Shown: positions 41,678 to 53,000 of the stretch, one piece after another
How positions within the stretch are numbered: position 1 is the first letter of the stretch
Layout of the letters: every line of letters starts with the position of its first letter
Origin: Pyropia yezoensis
Lineage: Eukaryota > Rhodophyta > Bangiophyceae > Bangiales > Bangiaceae
Assembly: GCA_009829735.1 (NCBI GenBank)
Contig: CM020620.1
Coordinates: 24,278,020-24,342,019 of the forward strand
Direction: 5' to 3'
Length of the DNA stretch: 64,000 bases
Notes under the pieces: generated by a model
The model's database searches: none
The model's input: only the letters and a program-made list of their open reading frames with translations
Told to the model about the DNA's origin: nothing
Translations under genes and position numbers: made by a program

Positions 41678-42862
41678 ATGGACCCCGCCGCGGTGATGGA
41701 CGCCAAGGCCAAGCCCCCCGGCTCGCTGGGCCTGCTGGAAGACTGGGCGGCGCGGCTCGCCACGCTCGCCGCCCCCGCCCCCCCCCGCGTGACCGCCCCC
41801 GCCGCCGCCATCTTTTGTGCCTCCCACGGCGTCGCCGCCGCCCGGCCCGCCGTGTCGGCCTACCCGGCCGCCGTGACGGCGGCGGTGGTGGCGGCGCTGG
41901 CCGCTGGCGGGGGGGCGGCGCCGGTCATTGGCCGGTCCGTGGGGGTGCCGCGGGAGCGCCTGGCGGTGGTGGACGTTGGCGTCTCGTGGCCGCCCGCGGG
42001 TGGGAAGGCGGAAGGGGCAGGCACCCCGGGGGGGCGGGGCTTGCCGTCGCCGTCGTCGCCACCGCCGCTGCCCCGCCGGCCGCCCGGCCTGGCGCCCGGC
42101 GAGCCCGTCCTGCCGGGTGGCACCGCGGACTTCACGGCGGGCCCCGCCATGGACGCTGCCACCGTTGCCGCCGCCGAGGCGGTTGGCGCCGCGACGGTGC
42201 GGCGGCTGGTCGCCACGCACGGCAGCACGGTGGTGGCGCTCGGGGAGGTGGGCATTGGCAACACCACCGCCGCGGCGGCGGTGCTGGCGGCGCTGACGGG
42301 CGCCCCCCCGCGCGCGGTCGTTGGCCGCGGCACGGGGGTGGACGACGCGGGGCTGGCGGCCAAGGCGGCCGCCGTTGCCGACGGCCTGGCGCGCCACGCG
42401 GGGGCGGTGGCGGCCGCCGCGGCGGCGCCGCGCGGGGTGCTGGCGGCGGTGGGCGGGGTGGAGGTGGCGGCGCTGGTCGGCGCCATCCACCAGGCCGCCC
42501 GCCAGCGGGTGGCGGTGCTCGTCGACGGGGCGATCGTGTCGGTCGCCGCGCTGGTGGCGGTGCGGCTCGAGCCGGCCGCCGCGGGGTGCCTCTTCCTCGC
42601 CACCCGCTCCGCCGAGGCGGGCCACGGCGCGTGCGTGGCGGCGCTCGCCGACACAATCTGGGGCGCCGGCGGGGCGCCGCCGCACGGCGCGCCGGCGGCG
42701 GCGCTGGCCATGGGCCTCCGCCTCGGCGAGGCGACCGGCGCGCTGCTGGCGGTGCCGCTCCTCCGGGCGGCGGCGGCCGTGTACACAGAGATGGCCACGC
42801 TGGACGAGGTTCTGGCGGCAGCCGAGGGGGGGGGCGACGAAGAGGAGTCTGTGGCAAAATAA
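41678..42862 (+). CDS. cobT: Nicotinate-nucleotide:dimethylbenzimidazole phosphoribosyltransferase
   Basis: 394 residues, ATG at 41678, stop TAA at 42860-42862. CobT activates the lower-ligand base (5,6-dimethylbenzimidazole) by swapping it onto nicotinate mononucleotide, giving alpha-ribazole phosphate for CobS. Motifs in order: KPPGSLGLLE (11-20), FCASHGVAA (about 47-55), GTADFTAGPAM (about 148-158), LGEVGIGNTTAAAAVL (188-203), GRGTGVDDAGL, VGGVEVAALVGAIHQAA, VDGAIVSVAAL, SAEAGHGACVAAL and LRLGEATGALL (347-357, with the catalytic Glu). Family enzymes usually read GEMGIGNTT and GEGTGA. A Pro/Gly-rich insert of about 40 residues sits near 105-145. The protein starts directly at the conserved KPxGSLG block, so no transit peptide is visible and a cytosolic location is likely. 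Confidence 0.94.
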   Translation: MDPAAVMDAKAKPPGSLGLLEDWAARLATLAAPAPPRVTAPAAAIFCASHGVAAARPAVSAYPAAVTAAVVAALAAGGGAAPVIGRSVGVPRERLAVVDVGVSWPPAGGKAEGAGTPGGRGLPSPSSPPPLPRRPPGLAPGEPVLPGGTADFTAGPAMDAATVAAAEAVGAATVRRLVATHGSTVVALGEVGIGNTTAAAAVLAALTGAPPRAVVGRGTGVDDAGLAAKAAAVADGLARHAGAVAAAAAAPRGVLAAVGGVEVAALVGAIHQAARQRVAVLVDGAIVSVAALVAVRLEPAAAGCLFLATRSAEAGHGACVAALADTIWGAGGAPPHGAPAAALAMGLRLGEATGALLAVPLLRAAAAVYTEMATLDEVLAAAEGGGDEEESVAK

Positions 42863-45800
42863 AGTTGGCGGGGGGGGGGGGGGTGGGGGGCAGGGGGGGT
42901 GCCCACCGACCGACCGACCAACCGACCGCCGGACTGGCAGGGGAGGCTGGTTCCCCGTTTTGAGTGGAAGGGAGACGACGGCGGGGCGGCACGCCGCGCG
43001 TGTGGCTACGGACAAACACCCATGGGTGGCCACCAGCCGCTGCCGCTGCGCTTGCCCCCTTTTCGTCAGTGCACCAAAGCGCGCGCGCCCCCCCAACGGG
43101 GGCACAGACAGGCTGGGCCGCTCGCGCCGCGCGTTGGCTACGCGCCTCCCCCCCAGCCCCACACGCGCCCAAGACCGGTGCGGGTGTCTGCCAAACAGTC
43201 TCTCCAACGGCCTATGTACGCTCTGCGCTGGGCACATCATCAATGGGGGTACCTCCTCGGCTCCAAGCGGGTCGAAGGGGGGGTGGGTTCTCCGGCAGCG
43301 GCGGCCCCCTTTTGGTGGACGTCTGCCCCCTCCCTGGCCAATAGACCCAAAGGGCAGCCACAAGCGGCGAAGGCCTCGAGAGAGGGATGTCTGCACTGGG
43401 GGTGGGGGGTGGGGGGGATGCGGATGGGTGGCTTGAAAGTCTGGATGAGCTGCCCACCCCCCATCCCGCCTGCACTGCCCCCGCGGTGGTGGTGCGGTCC
43501 ACCCCATGAGTGTGGTGGGCCCCCGCGGGCGGTCGGCGGCAGCCGCTCCCCCCGCCGTCCCTGTGGGGGCTGCTCGGCGCCCCCCGCGCCGTGGCGAAAG
43601 CGTGCGGCCGCCGCCGCGGGCAGCCGCACGGCGGGGACGCCGGCGGGGGCGGGGGCGGCGGCGGCGGCGGCGGCGGCGGCCTCCCGCCCATCCCCCTTGT
43701 CCCCATCCGCCTGCCCTTTCCCCCCCCCCGCGCGCGCGCGTGTGCCGGAAGCGGCGGCCGCCACCCCCGGGGGCGGGGGCGGGGGGGGGGGGGGGCACCG
43801 CCCCAACCGGCGGCCATAGGAACGAGAGCCGGCCCCCCCCCCAAAGGGGACTTTACTCGGGCGTCGTCGCGCAGCAGCTTGCGGTCCCAGCTGAGCCGCC
43901 GCCGACCGCGGGGATAGCAGGGCTGTTATGGGGGCGGGTGATGCTCGGGGGGGAGGGGAGTCCGCGCGGCGACCGCCTGGCGCAGCGCGGCCAGCTGATA
44001 GATGAGACAGCGATGTCGTGTCACAGGCGGGGAGCCATACGGATGACGAGGGAGGGCAGTACATCCCACCGATCCCACTGTACAGTACATATTACAGCTC
44101 TACCATATGTACAGTTGGTACCCAATATTATTTGCCCACCCCAACCGTCAGATCCTGAGATTTGTATTGACTCGATGCGACCGTCCGTTTCCAGTGCAAG
44201 AAACGCACTAATACTTGGTGCCAGACCCGTTCGCTTCCACCACCCCCCGCACACGGCGGCACATGCTCTCGGTCAGGAGCTTGAAAAAGGCGCTCGGTAT
44301 CGACGCCCACTCTTCCTGCAGGGCAGTGAAAAACGCTACCGCGGCAGACCGCCCGCGCCGGCGGGGGTAGCTGCTAGCCTTCGTGAACAGAGTGTGAGAT
44401 TCCAAAACATGCGCCAACCGTTAAGCCAGGTCTAGCGCTCATGCACCGACGCACGCACCAAGGTGCAATGAGTCACACAGAAATAGTCACACAGAAGGCC
44501 TGCTCGCGCCCGTGGGGCGCCCTACGCTCCAGACTGGCCGGAGCTGCCTCCCGGCTGGTCCCCGTCGCGCACAGTAGCGGGCACGCTACCAGCGCTGAGC
44601 TGGCCCCACGTCACGGTGGAGGTAATACAGGATGATGTCAATGTGATTGTGCACCGCACACAGCTGTACTCACTCAAGTCGGTGTACCGATCTGCTTGGC
44701 TCGCGGCCCGCCGGGTACCCGGCGGGCGGCGGTGGCATCCACCGGCCCAGACGCAGCCCCACAGAAAGGGCGCTGCCACGGCTCACGACGCGCTGTACGA
44801 CACTGCTCGAGGCAGCGCGTGAGCTGGCCATGAAGTAGATCTTGTGCTTGCTGGGGCGCTGAGCTCGCGTATGTGTGGATACTGGTCAGCGGGGCGACGG
44901 CGGCCGGCGGGGGGCCCCGGCCTTCAGGCCCCAGCTGGGGGGGTGGGTCCTTGTTTCCACTTGACCCACGCCCCCCGTTGCGCAGCTACCAGCCTGGATG
45001 CGGGGCGCCTGGCTGCGGGTCATTCGTGCAGCCGCTGGACTCCAGCGGGCGTGACAGTGGCAGCTCGTGGGGATGGGAGAGCCGCCAATTCGGGACACGG
45101 GTGCAGCTGGGCGCGGCGGGTGCTGGGCTGACAATCCACAACCACTTAGAAGGTATGTTTGTACTGTACAACTTATCCTCTCGCGGCCGCCGCATCATCT
45201 CTGCTGGACGCCCACCGGCCGCCGCACCCGTGGCCGCCAGCGCGGCCACTCAGACCGCCGCGCGCACACAGCGCGTCCTCTCCCTGTGGGGGGGCCGACG
45301 CGCGCGACCCCCGCGACCCCCGCCACCACCGCCGCGGCGCCAGCAGTGCCGCCACCCGCAATACCGGCTGACGAGGACCGCGCCGGCTGGCGGTGGCCGG
45401 CCAGTCCGCGGCGGCGGGGCGCGCGGGCCCACACCACCCCCGCGGGGGGTGGGGGGGCGCCGCCGCGAGGGGGAAGCGCGTGGGCGCAACGAAGGGGGGG
45501 GCAGACGAGGCACCCGCTGCTGCGGCACACCGCGGTCCCGCCCCGTAGCGCCGCGGCGCCGCGTGCCCACCACCGCCTCCCCGCCCGCCGCCGCGGTGCC
45601 GCGGCGGCGGTGCCAGCATGGGCGGCGGCACCCCGCGGCGGACCCGCAGCGGCAAATTCTCCCGCAGGGTGGCGGCCATGGCGGCAGCGACGCCCTCCTC
45701 TGCGCGCGGGGGCGCCCCGGGCCGTCGGCCGCCGCGGGTCCGCCCCCCCATCCTGGGCTGCCGCGGCCGCACCCCGCACGCGGGCAGCCAGACGGTAGCC

Positions 45801-46469
45801 CGCGGGGATGAGCGTGCATCTGCCTGGCAGGGCGCCTGCAACGACGCGACGCCCCACCGCCGCGGCCGCCGGGGCGGCTGACGGACCACCCGGCAGTGTG
45901 GCGCCACGACCCTGGGTGGGAAGGCAATGTCGGCTGATCGTGTCGCGGCAGGGCGTGCCCGAGGCGACGGCCACGCAGCGGCGGCAGCCGAAACGGCCTT
46001 TGACGCACGGCCGACCCACCCGGTAGAGTGCCGCCGCCGGCCGAAGGGCGACGCGCCCCGTCGCGGGCGTCGCCGCCGTCGTCGCCGCGACGCCGCCGCG
46101 GGGCGGCTCGTAGGGGGCGTCCAGGCGGAGAGGGGGGGGGGGGGGGGCAGGCGGCGCACCCGGAATCCCCCCCCCCCGGGGGGGCGCTCCCCGGGAACGG
46201 GCGGCTGAGGCCGCCGCTCTTGCCGCGAGCCGTTGGCAGTGGGCGGGCAGCCGCCCTTTGTGGTGCGGGTCGTGCATGCGCAGCTCGTGGGAGGGGACAC
46301 GGGTGTGGTCGCCGACGAGCGTATAGTATTCGTCGGCCGAGGATAGACTGAACCGCTGTCCATGCATGACCATGCGGTGTTTTAGGTATGTGCATGGACT
46401 ATGTACGTGCGCGAGGGCACTAAAGAGACAGAAGAGAGCAATGGACATGCACATACGTCATGCAGTGCT
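42863..46469. other. Long intergenic region with repeat relics
   Basis: No host gene is supported. Visible are poly-G after cobT (42870-42895), GC-rich repeats (43540-43810), a Tc1/mariner relic (listed separately), an AT-richer zone 44050-44700, and a GC-rich block 45180-46340. Frames in that block are Arg/Ala/Pro-rich in every phase. The end 46220-46400 resembles 36165-36330. Confidence 0.45.
44112..44420 (-). mobile_element. Tc1/mariner transposon relic (transposase C-terminus and one end)
   Basis: The minus-strand frame 44417-44208 ends in about 40 residues typical of Tc1/mariner transposase C-termini (LQEEWASIPSAFFKLLTESM followed by CRRVRGVVEANGSGTKY and a stop). Family members read W..IP...I..L..SM.RR...V....GG.TKY. 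About 95 bp after the stop, the left end reads TA then CAGTTGGTACCCAATATTAT inward. That is a plausible terminal inverted repeat next to a TA target dinucleotide (44110-44111). The catalytic DDE part is not recognisable, so this is a truncated or decayed copy. Confidence 0.6.
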
Positions 46470-48573
46470 TACATACACACACGCATGCCAATCGCTCCTG
46501 CACTCCCCACAGCGCAGGAGACCCTGCTACTCAGCAAACAGCACCCCTCGCTCCGTTGCCCCGCCACGAGCGTACGCTCACGCATGCCAATCGCTCCTGC
46601 ACTCCCCACAGCGCAGGAGACCCTGCTACTCAGCAAACAGCACCCCTCGCTCCGTTGCCCCGCCACGAGCGTACGCTCACGCGAACAGCCTGTGCCGCAC
46701 ACGTTGCGTGTGTGCGGACGCCCACACCGCGCGTGGACGACGCGGACGTTTCAGCACGCTCCGTTGTGGGGACAAGCCAAGATGTCAATTTAACCTCGAT
46801 TTCGTTTTTACGACCCGGATGCCGTGCGTGTCGCTGTCGGCTGTGCTACTAGGTGCGCCACTTCTCCCCCTCCTCCGACCACACTCGGTCAGGATCTTTA
46901 CTAAAGGTCATCATAACTTGTTTACTCTCTAAACAGGTACCCTTCCCAACCGTTGATGATGAGGAGTAGCCCCGGTCACTGGGCACGATAGTCACGCTGG
47001 CCGCCCTCCGTGGCGGACCACGCGTCGCAGAAGACTGCGCACGAGGAACTTCATTCGTCCTTGTGCACGTGACCGCGGGCAGTCAGAACGGCTGGTGAAA
47101 AACCTTTTTTAGTCGCCGTTGTTAGAGATGACGTCTCCTTATGTCCACCTATATGCTGCCGGGTAGGTCTCTTCTTCATCGTTGGTCGCCTCGCTGTCCC
47201 TGTCCGGTCCCTTCCCACGACCCCGCGTGGTCTCCCCAGTTTGTTCATGGCTCGAACCCTCATTGCCCATTTTACTGACTGCCACCGAGCTGATGCCGCG
47301 ACTGAGCAATCTGCACCCAGTGAGGACTCTTGGCGACTCACCAACCAGCAACCCGTACGAACTGCGTAGCAGACGAAAGCCGTACGTACTGCGCACCAGA
47401 CGAAAGCCGTACGTACCACACACCTGACGAAACAACAGAAAGACGTCAAGCGTCCTACAGACGTCCAGAATAAACTGCAACCGCTGCACCGATGCACAGG
47501 CACGCACACCTCCGGTAACAACATACACTCCACCTGCAACCCCTCACCACGGCGACACGCCCTCCTAAAACACACCCTTCCTCCAACACCTCCTCTATAA
47601 CACATCCCCCCTCCAACACCTCCCCTGCAACACTGCAGTGGCAGCTGCCCCTCAACAAACGAGACCCCGCATGATTTCCCCCCTCCTCACCCTTACACCC
47701 GTCCTCCTCACAGGCCGTCCCCTCACAGGGGCGCCACCGCACGTCGCCCACCCGAGTGAGGAAACGCGCCCCCGTCTTCGCGGCTCCCGCTCTGGCTTGC
47801 CGAGTACGAGCACTCCCCCTTCTCCTCGCGGCTCAGCTCGTACACCGCTTCATCGCACGCGTCGCCCGAGGCTAGCGCGTTGCACGCCACCAGGCTGGTG
47901 AACCCCGTCCCCGGCTGGTGCAGCCGGCTTATCTGCACGTCCAGCGGCACGTTGTACGCCGTCACCTGGGACAGCAGGTAGTGCATCCCCGCCCGCGACA
48001 GCGCGTACGCGGCGGTCGCCCATGCCGGGCCCGACACCGTAAGCGGCCCGCCCAATGGGCGCCCGTCCCCCCACACCGCCTCCTCGCGGGTGTCTGCCAG
48101 CGGGCTCCGCCGGAACAGGATCATGTGCCACGGCCGGCCCGCCGCCACCGCCCCGGTGTCCGCAGCGGCCACCACCGCCGGCACGTGGCGCACCACTTGA
48201 GGGGTGAAAAACACATCGTCCTCGAGCACAACCACCCGCGAGTGGTTGGCCGCCAGCGCCGCCCGCCAGATGCGCACATGCGTGTGGGTGCAGCCGACTT
48301 GGCCCGCCGCCACCGAGTCCCCCGCGGGGATGTCCACCACTGGCAGGGGCGGCCGGTGGAGGTCCACCTCGGAAAATGGGGTTGCATCCACCCGTGTCAG
48401 CGGCAGGCCCATGTGGGAGCCCACCGAACTCATGATGGCCGCCCGCTGCGCGCAGCTGGCCAGCCCAACCGTGTAGATGGCGTCGATGCCGTCCCACCCT
48501 TCGGCGCGCCGCTCGGCCAACCGCGCCTCTGCGGAAGGCGCCGACGCGTCCTGGGGGTAGAGCACCAGCGAGG
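46470..48573 (+). repeat. Left arm of a large inverted repeat
   Basis: About 2.1 kb matching 53898-56297 in reverse complement with only scattered differences (for example GACGCGTCCTGGGGGTAG here against GACGTGTCCTGGGGATAG there). The arm contains the 3' three-quarters of the GT25-like gene, about 1 kb of AT-richer non-coding DNA with short tandem repeats (27-bp units near 47355-47430; CTCCAACACCTCC units near 47570-47635), and two units of a 99-bp minisatellite. The inner end falls inside the GT25-like coding sequence. Confidence 0.95.
46481..46680 (+). repeat. 99-bp minisatellite, two copies
   Basis: Two consecutive 99-bp units, each containing the 12-bp palindrome GAGCGTACGCTC. The inverted copy at 55791-56285 has five units. 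Because 99 is divisible by three, several frames stay open across the array, but this is not evidence of coding. Confidence 0.95.
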
Positions 48574-48862
48574 CGGGGTACGCCACCGACATGGTGGTCG
48601 TCGGCACCGGCGCCGCAGCCGCCCCGGGGGGGGGGGCAAGGAGCGCCACAGCCACCACTGCCGCCGCCGCCGCCGCCGCCATTATGCGGCCGCGGGTGGC
48701 CAGCCCACCCGCTCGCACCCGCCACGGTTGCCGCACGCAGCCGCAGCGGGGGGGAGCAGACGGCGCGCCGACGGCTGCCGCGGTGGCGGCGGCCGGCTGC
48801 CGCCGCCGCCGTTGCCAGTAGCCGCCACACGGGGTTGGTGGGGGGGGCGTCTGCTCGACCAT
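47723..48862 (-). CDS. GT25-like glycosyltransferase, intact copy
   Basis: 379 residues from the ATG at 48860-48862 (MVEQTPPPP); GTG-initiated extension upstream is unsupported. A basic N-terminus precedes one membrane segment (IMAAAAAAAVVAVALLA), so it is probably a type II Golgi protein. The catalytic-like region has GIDAIYTVGLASCAQR, MSSVGSHMGLPLTRVDATPF, VGCTHTHVRIWRAALAANHS and RVVVLEDDVFFTP (the EDD metal-binding motif). SGPAWATAAYALSRAGMHYL and VPLDVQISRLHQPG follow. These fit glycosyltransferase family 25 (LPS beta-galactosyltransferase/collagen galactosyltransferase relatives). Donor and acceptor are unknown. The 3' 850 bp lie in the inverted repeat; the N-terminal 95 or so codons lie outside it. 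Confidence 0.75.
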   Translation of the reverse strand: MVEQTPPPPTPCGGYWQRRRRQPAAATAAAVGAPSAPPRCGCVRQPWRVRAGGLATRGRIMAAAAAAAVVAVALLAPPPGAAAAPVPTTTMSVAYPASLVLYPQDASAPSAEARLAERRAEGWDGIDAIYTVGLASCAQRAAIMSSVGSHMGLPLTRVDATPFSEVDLHRPPLPVVDIPAGDSVAAGQVGCTHTHVRIWRAALAANHSRVVVLEDDVFFTPQVVRHVPAVVAAADTGAVAAGRPWHMILFRRSPLADTREEAVWGDGRPLGGPLTVSGPAWATAAYALSRAGMHYLLSQVTAYNVPLDVQISRLHQPGTGFTSLVACNALASGDACDEAVYELSREEKGECSYSASQSGSREDGGAFPHSGGRRAVAPL

Positions 48863-50056
48863 GGCGGCAGCGCGCCGACGCAAGCAGCCAGCCAGTCGGT
48901 ACGGTAGATGCGCGTTGGCGAGAGAGGAAAAACTCTCCAGCGCGGGCACAAGTCAGAGACCGCGTAACTAGAGGTCAAGCTGGGCGGGACGAAGCAGCAA
49001 GGTGTGCAGACGAGCTCTGCCCGTGTGCACCTCGGGTTTCTTCGTTCGGGTTGTCAGCGATAGAAAATACACTGCCGCGCGATAAAGCTGAACGTGCCTG
49101 ACAGAGCAAGAAAGCTCGGTCAAACACGAAGAAGAAGAACACTGAATTCTTTTAGCGGGCACCGTTTTGGTTCGTACAGATGGTTAACGCACTTCACGAT
49201 TCACTCGTACTTGACGAGGTGAGATGCATTCTACTTTCCATGAAGTTAAGTGAAGAACAGCTCTCGTCGGAACTTGAGTCTCAACGAAAGTCAAAATCCG
49301 CTACTGCTCTCTATTGGGAACCTTTGGGTTCTATCGCGAGTGAAACTCAAGCAGTCTCAGCCGCTGCTCGTTATCCTCGCCCCACGGAAACGCCGCCACC
49401 ACGCCCCACGGAAACGCCGCCACCCCGTCGCGGGACGCGGGCTTGTGAAAAGAGGAGGTTGCTTGTCGGCGCTACCGTACGAACGATACCGAGGGCCGCG
49501 GGGGCACCACCACAGCCACGAGCTTCGCCACCTCCGCTACCGCCGCAGTCGCCGACGCGCCCTCTGCCAATTCCACACGGGCTATATCAGAATCAGGCTG
49601 TGGCGGCCGGCGGCGGTGGCCGATGGCGCCCAGGTCGGCAGCCGATGCAACTCTCGCCAGTGGGATTCAATGGAAGTGACTACCCCGTCAGGCCCGACAG
49701 GACTTGCATATGTATGTATCCTCAGCATACAGCAGGCGCAGTAATTTCTTACACTGCTTCATGCGGCCACCCTGCAGAGTAGATAGTTCTGTTTTCTTCT
49801 CTTGTCGCAGCACACCGTCGAGCATGGCCGGATTGTCGAGCAATACAAAACAGCGTACAAGAAGGAAAACATAAGAAAGACCTAACGTATGAGTATGCTC
49901 AGTAATGATATGGTAAATACTTTGAGTGTGCAGTTGATCCATGCCGACGACGGTGACCGCCTTCGAGTGGCCAGGCCGGCTTTGTCGAGGCCGACTTCTT
50001 CCTGCCTCTACCCCGGACATGGACGACATCCCCTCCGCCACTTTCTGGTATCCGTA
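48863..50056. other. AT-richer spacer upstream of PNPase
   Basis: GC falls clearly below the surrounding level from about 48950 to 50040. It includes a 24-bp tandem pair (CGCCCCACGGAAACGCCGCCACCA type, 49378-49425). A 200-codon frame at 49180-49782 starts with normal-looking residues but becomes Pro-rich and has no recognisable motif. Otherwise it is the divergent promoter region of the GT25-like gene and PNPase. Confidence 0.45.
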
Positions 50057-53000
50057 ATGGCGTCCTCTACACGCCTTCCCCCCATCGCGCGGACTGCTTC
50101 TCACTCACTGCGGCATCACGTCGTCGGTGCCGGTGCCGGCGATGGAAAAATGAAAGCCCACCGAGCGGCTGCCGCGGCGGCGGCCAACCGTCGGCGTGTC
50201 GCCACTTCTGTCCCCCCCCCTCCTCCCCCGCCTGGACATGGCGTCGGGAACTCCTTCCCTGACTCTCGTGATGCGGCAGCCATTGCAGGCTTATGGCGGA
50301 CGTGTCTGCCACCGCCGCGGTTAGGGGCTCCTGCGGCGGCCACCGCGCCTGCCCGGGCAGCGGCGGGGGCCACCGGTGCCAGCGCCGGCGCCGGACACGG
50401 CGGTACCAGCGGCGGCGCGCCCCCCCTGCCGGGTAGCACCACAGCTGCGACGGCCACCTCTCTGACTACCACCTTCCCCGGCTACGCCCCCCCTGGTGCT
50501 GGCGGCGGTTTTTCGCTGACCACCAACGACCTGGCCCGCTTGACCGCTGGGGCGGTGCGTGCCACGGCCCCTGGCGGCACGTCCATCCTGGCCACCGTCG
50601 CAACCGCCCCCGCGGGGGGCCACCTGGCTGTCGATTACAGGGAGCGCGCCTGGGCGCGTGGCCGCATCCCCGGCTCGTTTCTCCGCCGAGAAATGGGGCC
50701 GTCGGACCGTGAGTGCCTCGCGTCCCGCCTCATTGACCGGTCCCTACGGCCGCTGCTGCCCGCCGCGACGGGGGGCGTGCACGTGACTGCCACGCTCGTG
50801 GCGGGGGACTTGGGGCAGACCGAGCCGGCAGATGTGCTGGCGCTCACCGCCGCGTCGGCGGCGGTGGAGGTAGCCCTGGGGGTGGGGGGGGGGGGGGGGG
50901 GGGGCGCGGGCCGGGCGGTGCCGTCCGTCTTGGCCGGGTGGGGGGAGGTGGGGGGGTGGGTGGGGGGGGCTGGGTGGTCAACCCGGGTCGTCCCGATGAT
51001 GTGGGCGGCAGCGGGGGGGCTGGTGACCCTGGCTGGCGGGTGTTTGTGGCCGCCACCGACACGGCCATCATGACAGTCAGTGTGGAGGGGGTGACGCCCG
51101 GCCTCGACGCGACAGCCGCGGCGGTGACGGCGCTCCCTGAGGCTGACCTCCTTGACGCGGTCGCGCTTGGCCACGCCGCCATCCGGGCGGCACTGCCTGT
51201 GCAGCGTGCCGCCGCCGAGGCCGTGTGGGCGCGCCGACGGGACGTCGAGGGCGCCGCTGCCTTTCCCAGGCGTCTTCCCGTTCTACCTCCCCGTGTCGGG
51301 GGCGGCGGCGGCAGCGGCGGCGGGGACCCGCCCGTGACCGCCTGGGATCCCACCGCTGCCGCAGAAACGGCGGCGGCTGCGCAAGCGGCTGCCAAGGCCG
51401 CCTACCTCGACGCGTACATGGCTGGCGCGGCGGCACCCGGAAAGGCGTCGCGCGCAGCGGCCGTCACGGCCGCCACAGACAGCGTCTATGGTGCCGTCGG
51501 TAGCGCCTACCCGACGGCCCCCGCGGACCTCCTCACCGCCGCCATTGGGGCGGGCGCCCGTGATGCGTTTCGGTCTTTTGTGCTTGACGGTCCGACGCGG
51601 GGCCGCCGCCTCGACGGGCGGGGGCCCACGGAGGTGCGGCCCATTACGGCCTCGACGGGCCTCTTCCCCGGCCCCGCGTCGGCGGTGCACGGGTCGGCGC
51701 TGTTTTGCCGGGGCGACACCCAGACGCTCTCGGCCGCGACGCTCGGCCTGCCCGCGTCGTCCCAGCGTATCGACGGGTACCTGGCCGGCGGTGACGGCGC
51801 GCGCCGCGGGTTTATGGTCCACTACGCCTTCCCGCCTTCGTGTGTGGGTGAGGTGGGCCGCCCCGGAGGGATGACCGGCGGCAGCCGCCGTGAGCTGGGC
51901 CACGCAGCGCTCACCGAGGCGGCCCTGGGGGGGGTTATGCCCCCGTGGGCGGGTGATGTGGAGCGCCGGGCGGGGGGGCACGAGCTAGACTCCCTCCGTC
52001 GAGAGGCCGCGGCGGCTGACGCGGCCGCGACACCCAGGCCGGCTGGGGGCTTGAGCGGGCTGGGGGCCGAGCTCGCAGCGGCCGCGGAACGTTTGGACCT
52101 CATGGGTACCCTCTTGAGTGCAACAGAGGGGGACCGAACGGGCAAGCGTGAACGTGACGAGGAGCCTGGCTCGCCCGTCTCGACGACGCCAGGCAGTGGA
52201 AGCGGACGGACTCCCCCGGGCACACCGCGGCGCGCCGACGCGGATGGCGGGGGCGTCGACGGGCAGCTCACCCCCCCGTCGTCGCCGCTGGTAAACATCC
52301 CCCCCACGCCAACTGGCCAGCGGCTGGTTCCCGCGCTCGTGCGGTCGACTGTCCGCCCCCCCCTTCCACCTCCATCCGCCGTACCCGCCTTTCCATACGC
52401 GGTGCGCCTTACGACCGAGGTGCTCGCGTCCGACGGCTCCACGTCAATGGCGTCAGTGTGTGGGGGCACTCTCGCTCTCCTCGACGCGGGCGTGCCGCTA
52501 GAAAAGCCTGTCGTGGGCGTTGCGATTGGCCTGGTCGCCCGCTCCCCAGAAGAGCTGGCCACCGCCGCTGCAGGCACCCCCGCCGCTGAGGACTATGTGG
52601 TCCTGACCGACATTGTTGGTGCGGAAGACCACCTGGGGGACATGGACCTCAAGGTGGCGGGCCCCGCGTCGGGGGTGACCGCGTTGCAGCTGGACGTGAA
52701 GCTGCCACACGGGCTCCCGCTGCGCGTGCTGGCCGCCGCGCTGGCACGCGCGCGCGCGGGCCGGGAGGCGATCCTCGAGACGCTCGCGCCCGCGCTTGCC
52801 GCCGCGCGCGCGCGAGGCGCCGCCGTTACCGCCGCCTCTGGCGGCGGCCGTGGGAATGATGCGGGGGGCGAGGAGGACGAGGCGGCCGTCGCTGCCGCCC
52901 GCCGCCGTCCGACCGTGTCGAGCATGCCCCTCAGCGGGGTGCAGCGGGAATTCCTCCTCTCTGCGGGGGGGGCCAACATCAAGCGCCTGACCGCCACAAC

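Noticed and set aside
45195..46454. 419-codon minus-strand frame before the left repeat arm
   Set aside because: All three frames are open in this very GC-rich block and the peptide is Arg/Ala/Pro rich without a domain.
46481..46680. Possible CRISPR array
   Set aside because: Units are contiguous 99-bp tandem copies without unique spacers, in a eukaryotic setting.
47051..47605. 184-codon frame duplicated in both repeat arms (also 54866-55420)
   Set aside because: Identity of the copies follows from the inverted repeat. The peptide is built partly from short tandem DNA repeats and shows no motif.
49180..49782. 200-codon ATG-started frame in the AT-richer spacer before PNPase
   Set aside because: First 45 residues look normal, but the rest follows Pro/Thr tandem repeats. 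No motif or homologue recognised, so it was kept only as a note.
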